NCBI GenBank assembly: GCA_964486145.1
Contig: CAZAMT010000010.1
Location: 1-35,340, forward strand
DNA length: 35,340 nucleotides
Source of the DNA: CAZAMT01 sp964486145
GTDB taxonomy: Bacteria; Bacteroidota; Bacteroidia; Bacteroidales; JAAAOM01
Direction: 5' to 3'
The position numbers were made by a program, and so were the translations under genes. Positions 32,797 to 35,340 of the stretch are shown in pieces; position 1 is the stretch's first letter, and every line of letters starts with the position of its first letter. The notes below the pieces were generated by a model. The model searched no databases. It was given only the letters and a program-made list of their open reading frames with translations, and had not been told where the DNA came from.

Positions 32797-32925
32797 TTAA
32801 AAAGTTACAAGTTTTTCAATAGATTTTAAATATTCTGTCAGGGTAACTCCCATGCAGTTCATAGAGATCATGTTCAGAGCTACATCCTTCTCAGCTTTTG
32901 CCCATAAAGCATGCAATTTGTGCAT
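32797..32925 (-). CDS. Small 42-residue ORF between DUF3108 and WD40 genes
   Basis: An ATG-started 43-codon ORF (MHKLHALWAKAEKDVALNMI at the N-terminus, EYLKSIEKLVTF at the end) fills the gap exactly: it begins 7 nt after the DUF3108 stop and ends 2 nt before the WD40 ATG, on the same strand. The sequence is amphipathic-helical with no signal peptide and no recognised domain. Spacing on both sides is operon-like, which supports a real gene, but there is no homology evidence that I can provide, and it could be a short remnant. Confidence 0.45.
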   Translation of the reverse strand: MHKLHALWAKAEKDVALNMISMNCMGVTLTEYLKSIEKLVTF

Positions 32926-32932
32926 ATTGATA

Positions 32933-33742
32933 TTATTTTATTTCTGACCCGGGATACGGAATGGTACCTGATGTTGAAGATAACAAAGCCTTTACCGATC
33001 CAACAAGTATTTTAGCCTCTACAAGCACGGGGATTCGGTTTCGGTCATCGGTTACCCACACATAAAGATCTTCACCACCCCTGAAAATAGTACCTTCTAC
33101 GAGCAGAGCAGAAAATTTTACAGTATTGAATTTTTTTCCATCCTTCGTTTCAAGTATTTCTTTCCCGCGGTACCGTATATACAAATCAAATATTTCATTG
33201 TCAATAATCGCTGTGATTGGAATAAGTTCATTTACTTTTTTATTGTTAAAATTGATGTTACGTGAATAATAAATGAGGCTCATAACATCGTATGTGCAAG
33301 GCGGGAGTTCCAGGGTATCACGTTCAAAGGGTTTATCCGAGTTTTTTGTTTCGGTATATACCATTTTTCTTGCCTGATCAAAGTAAAACTGGTTATGCAC
33401 TTCATGCCCTCCCTCGTATGTATCTCTCTCGTACCATAATGGCAGCAAGGTGTTTTTATCCATATACGACTGGTAACTGTCTCTCACCTTGTATATCCAG
33501 TCGTGCTTGGGTAAACTATGACCAATTCCTTTCAGATGATAAACTGAATTTCCTTTGTATAATTTGGATGAAACAGAAAACTCAACTCTGCCTGCATCCA
33601 GCCAGATAAATCCCCAGTTGTATTTCACATCATATTTCAATACCTCACCAGAAGTAAATGAAAAATTTTTATCAATGCACTGTCCTTTCAATGCCGGAGA
33701 GATAATTAGAAAAAATAGCAAAAAAATATCGTGTGTTTTCAA
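32933..33742 (-). CDS. DUF3108 periplasmic protein
   Basis: A 269-residue exported protein of the DUF3108 family, with a signal peptide (DIFLLFFLIISPALKGQC) followed by FSFTSGEVLKYDVKYNWGFI then LDAGRVEFSV, the family's opening. Later conserved pieces are SYQSYMDKNTLLPLWYERD, YDVMSLIYYSRN and VWVTDDRNRIPVLVEAKI, which form a beta-barrel-like lipocalin-type fold. Role unknown; the family is often next to envelope genes. The start is a TTG at 33742: an in-frame TAA lies nine codons upstream and no ATG or GTG occurs between them, and a promoter box ends just upstream. It leads a unit with the 42-residue ORF and the WD40 gene. Confidence 0.86.
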   Translation of the reverse strand: MKTHDIFLLFFLIISPALKGQCIDKNFSFTSGEVLKYDVKYNWGFIWLDAGRVEFSVSSKLYKGNSVYHLKGIGHSLPKHDWIYKVRDSYQSYMDKNTLLPLWYERDTYEGGHEVHNQFYFDQARKMVYTETKNSDKPFERDTLELPPCTYDVMSLIYYSRNINFNNKKVNELIPITAIIDNEIFDLYIRYRGKEILETKDGKKFNTVKFSALLVEGTIFRGGEDLYVWVTDDRNRIPVLVEAKILVGSVKALLSSTSGTIPYPGSEIK

Positions 33743-33761
33743 GATGCAATGATTAAGCTTC

Positions 33762-33791
33762 CAAAATTATAAAACAACCTACGGAATCCAA
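33762..33791 (-). promoter_or_regulatory. Promoter of the DUF3108-WD40 unit
   Basis: On the minus strand TTG (33791-33789), 19 nt, then TAATTTTG (33769-33762, perfect TAnnTTTG). Predicted transcription start is near 33755, about 13 nt before the TTG start codon. The box overlaps the in-frame stop upstream of the gene, so the TTG start fits. Confidence 0.55.
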
Positions 33792-33841
33792 CAAGGAGAG
33801 TTATGGAATCATGTTAAATATTGGAGAAAAAATCTTTGGCA

Positions 33842-35275
33842 TTACTGTTTGGCAATTCGTTTGAGCATGCCATTGAAGATGAAATAATGAAATGGCAAGG
33901 TAGTATACCAGTATAACCTGCCGAACAAGCCTTTGGGCCTGAACGTAGCTGTTTGAAACAGGGAGGATTTAGAACCACTCTTTTCAATTTTAAACTCCAG
34001 CCAGGCTTCACCGGGTAATTTCATTTCAGCATAAAGGAGAAGTCGTTTTTTTGTTTTGTTAGCCAGAATTACCCTCCAGAAATCAACTGAATCTCCCGGA
34101 TTCAATTCACTTTTTTGAGTTCGTCCTCTTCGCAGACCAACCCCTCCAACCATTTGGTCAAGAAATCCGCGAATACTCCAAAGAAAATTTGCATAGTACC
34201 AACCTTTGTCACCGCCAATCGACCAGATATTATCAATAACACTTCTCTCATTGTCGATGGTAGTTGATCGTTTATCAATAAAACAACCATGCTGCGGAAT
34301 TTCAATAAACGTCGAAATCGGTTGATTTATAAGACCACTGCTCAAAGAATCTTTCCAACTTGATATGACCACATTTTGCTCGATTTTATCATAAGCCAGT
34401 TGAACCGCTTTTTTAAAAGGTACCAGGTTGGTTTCAATGATATTTGTAATCGAGTTTTCCTTGCAAACAACTTCTGTTTTCATGCTGTTTACAAGGTTTA
34501 CTGCCAGCTTATAGGATGAGGGGGTAATAAAATACAGCCAGTAAGAAGATAGTCGTGGTGTCATGACAGGAACCGTAATTATTTTCCGTTTTAGATGTCG
34601 AACTTCTGAAAATTGCAACAGCATTTCTTTATAGGTAAGTATTTGCGGCCCGCATATGTCAAATGATCGATCATAACATTTTTCTTCACCAATAACATTT
34701 TTAAGATAGGTGATTACATTTCTTATGGCGATGGGTTGTGATTTGGTTAAAATCCATTTTGGAGCAACCATAACCGGGAGTTTTTCAACAAGACCACGAA
34801 TGATTTCAAATGAGGCACTTCCTGATCCTACTATAATGCCAGCCCTTAAAATGGTTGTATGATACTTTCCGGATTTTAGTATTTCACCAACCTTTTTCCG
34901 TGATTTTAAATGCTTTGATAACTGCTCATTGTTCGAAATCCCACCAAGGAAAATTACTTGTTGAACCCGGGTTTGGTTCATATAGTTCTTGAAATTTTGT
35001 GCACTTTTAACTTCATATTTCTCAAAATCATCGATGGAGGTTGACATGGAATGAATCAGGTAATACGCTGCATCGAATTCTTTGGGTAGTGTATCTGCCG
35101 GGGGCATTTTTAAAAAATCGATTTCAAGAATTTCAATGTTTTCCTCCGAATCACTGTTAAGCCAAAAACGATTTTTATCCCTGACGCAGCAAATCACCTG
35201 GTGACCTTCATTCAATAATGCAGGTAACAGTCGTTTGCCTATGTATCCATTTGCTCCGGTAAGTAATATTTTCAT
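33842..35275 (-). CDS. SDR-family NAD(P)-binding protein with C-terminal DUF2867
   Basis: A 477-residue protein. The first 300 residues are an extended-atypical SDR with TGANGYIGKRLLPALLNEGH (about 6-25) as the NAD(P)-binding loop, HSMSTSIDDFEKYEVKSAQN (about 75-94) and ILRAGIIVGSGSASFEIIRG, as in NmrA/YwnB-like proteins. Residues about 330-477 are the DUF2867 domain (IWSIGGDKGWYYANFLWSIR, then LNPGDSVDFWRVI and LFQTATFRPKGLFGRLYWY). Similar proteins are linked to lipid or envelope metabolism; the substrate is unknown. The gene is complete, its ATG is 65 nt from the window end, and it points toward the DUF3108 unit on the same strand with a 99-nt gap. No promoter box was recognised. Confidence 0.85.
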   Translation of the reverse strand: MKILLTGANGYIGKRLLPALLNEGHQVICCVRDKNRFWLNSDSEENIEILEIDFLKMPPADTLPKEFDAAYYLIHSMSTSIDDFEKYEVKSAQNFKNYMNQTRVQQVIFLGGISNNEQLSKHLKSRKKVGEILKSGKYHTTILRAGIIVGSGSASFEIIRGLVEKLPVMVAPKWILTKSQPIAIRNVITYLKNVIGEEKCYDRSFDICGPQILTYKEMLLQFSEVRHLKRKIITVPVMTPRLSSYWLYFITPSSYKLAVNLVNSMKTEVVCKENSITNIIETNLVPFKKAVQLAYDKIEQNVVISSWKDSLSSGLINQPISTFIEIPQHGCFIDKRSTTIDNERSVIDNIWSIGGDKGWYYANFLWSIRGFLDQMVGGVGLRRGRTQKSELNPGDSVDFWRVILANKTKKRLLLYAEMKLPGEAWLEFKIEKSGSKSSLFQTATFRPKGLFGRLYWYTTLPFHYFIFNGMLKRIAKQ

Positions 35276-35340
35276 ACAGATGGCTTTATAGTATTAACAG
35301 GGATGAGGCATAACAGTTTAAAAAAGAATTCTTTCTCTAA

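Noticed and set aside
1..35340. tRNA or rRNA genes, CRISPR arrays, insertion sequences, prophage or defence islands
   Set aside because: Reading both strands I saw no tRNA cloverleaf ends, no regularly spaced repeats, and no transposase, integrase or known defence gene.

Overview
The window looks like a chromosomal segment of a Bacteroidota bacterium, most likely an anaerobic or fermentative member of the Bacteroidales/Marinilabiliales side. The grounds are gldF/gldG next to a DUF4340 gene and dnaN, promoters of the Bacteroidota type (TTTG, about 18 nt, TAnnTTTG) with little sign of Shine-Dalgarno sequences, the futalosine-pathway gene mqnA, a VOR-type 2-oxoacid:ferredoxin oxidoreductase, and typical Bacteroidota families (DUF2752 + TM2 pair, DUF2807, SDR with DUF2867). 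I saw no tRNA, rRNA, CRISPR array, transposase or phage gene. Most genes are housekeeping or conserved accessory genes; the most novel material is in small ORFs and intergenic structures.

Layout. 1-3451: GldF-GldG ABC transporter parts and a DUF4340 protein, then dnaN (3568-4695) closed by a terminator. 4820-7042: DEDDh exonuclease, FAH-family hydrolase, small ferredoxin-reductase-like flavoprotein. 7215-9501: divergent purB and mqnA. 9638-11659: NfeD-type membrane protease and an AhpD-like protein. 11671-12412 (minus): DUF2752 and TM2 membrane proteins. 12413-14285: a sulfur-assimilation unit made of a perfect palindrome, a 36-residue leader-peptide ORF ending in a Cys/Met cluster, nested hairpins, and metY. 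14538-18576 (minus): a 1032-residue ABCG-like transporter and a lipoprotein, separated by a strong terminator. 18792-20608: ACT-domain protein and phenylacetate-CoA ligase. 20729-22631: PagL-like outer-membrane deacylase and a DUF2807 lipoprotein. 22632-23031: a structured non-coding region. 23032-27195: aminotransferase followed by the four-gene oxidoreductase. 27273-27875: small barrel-like protein. 27885-29921 (minus): yicC-gmk-nadD. 29990-31345 (minus): MATE exporter. 31346-31636: tandem hairpins. 31637-33742 (minus): DUF3108 protein, an unannotated-size 42-residue ORF, and a WD40 propeller. 33842-35275 (minus): SDR/DUF2867 protein.

How the genes fit together. The ACT/PaaK pair, the aminotransferase and the ferredoxin oxidoreductase fit amino-acid transamination, oxidative decarboxylation to acyl-CoA and activation of aryl acids, although the two halves are separated by envelope genes. 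purB, gmk, dnaN, nadD and mqnA are nucleotide, cofactor and replication genes.

The best candidate for an undescribed system is the metY leader: an ORF whose last eight codons hold five Cys and two Met, sitting between a perfect operator-like palindrome and nested hairpins, directly upstream of the gene that makes homocysteine from sulfide. It has the architecture of a ribosome-mediated thiol/Met attenuator. Second-rank candidates are the 42-residue ORF filling the DUF3108-WD40 gap, the structured leader (with a short aromatic-ending ORF) before the aminotransferase, and the two abutting hairpins after the WD40 gene. Several start codons were moved downstream from the longest reading frame because a promoter box overlaps the longer version.
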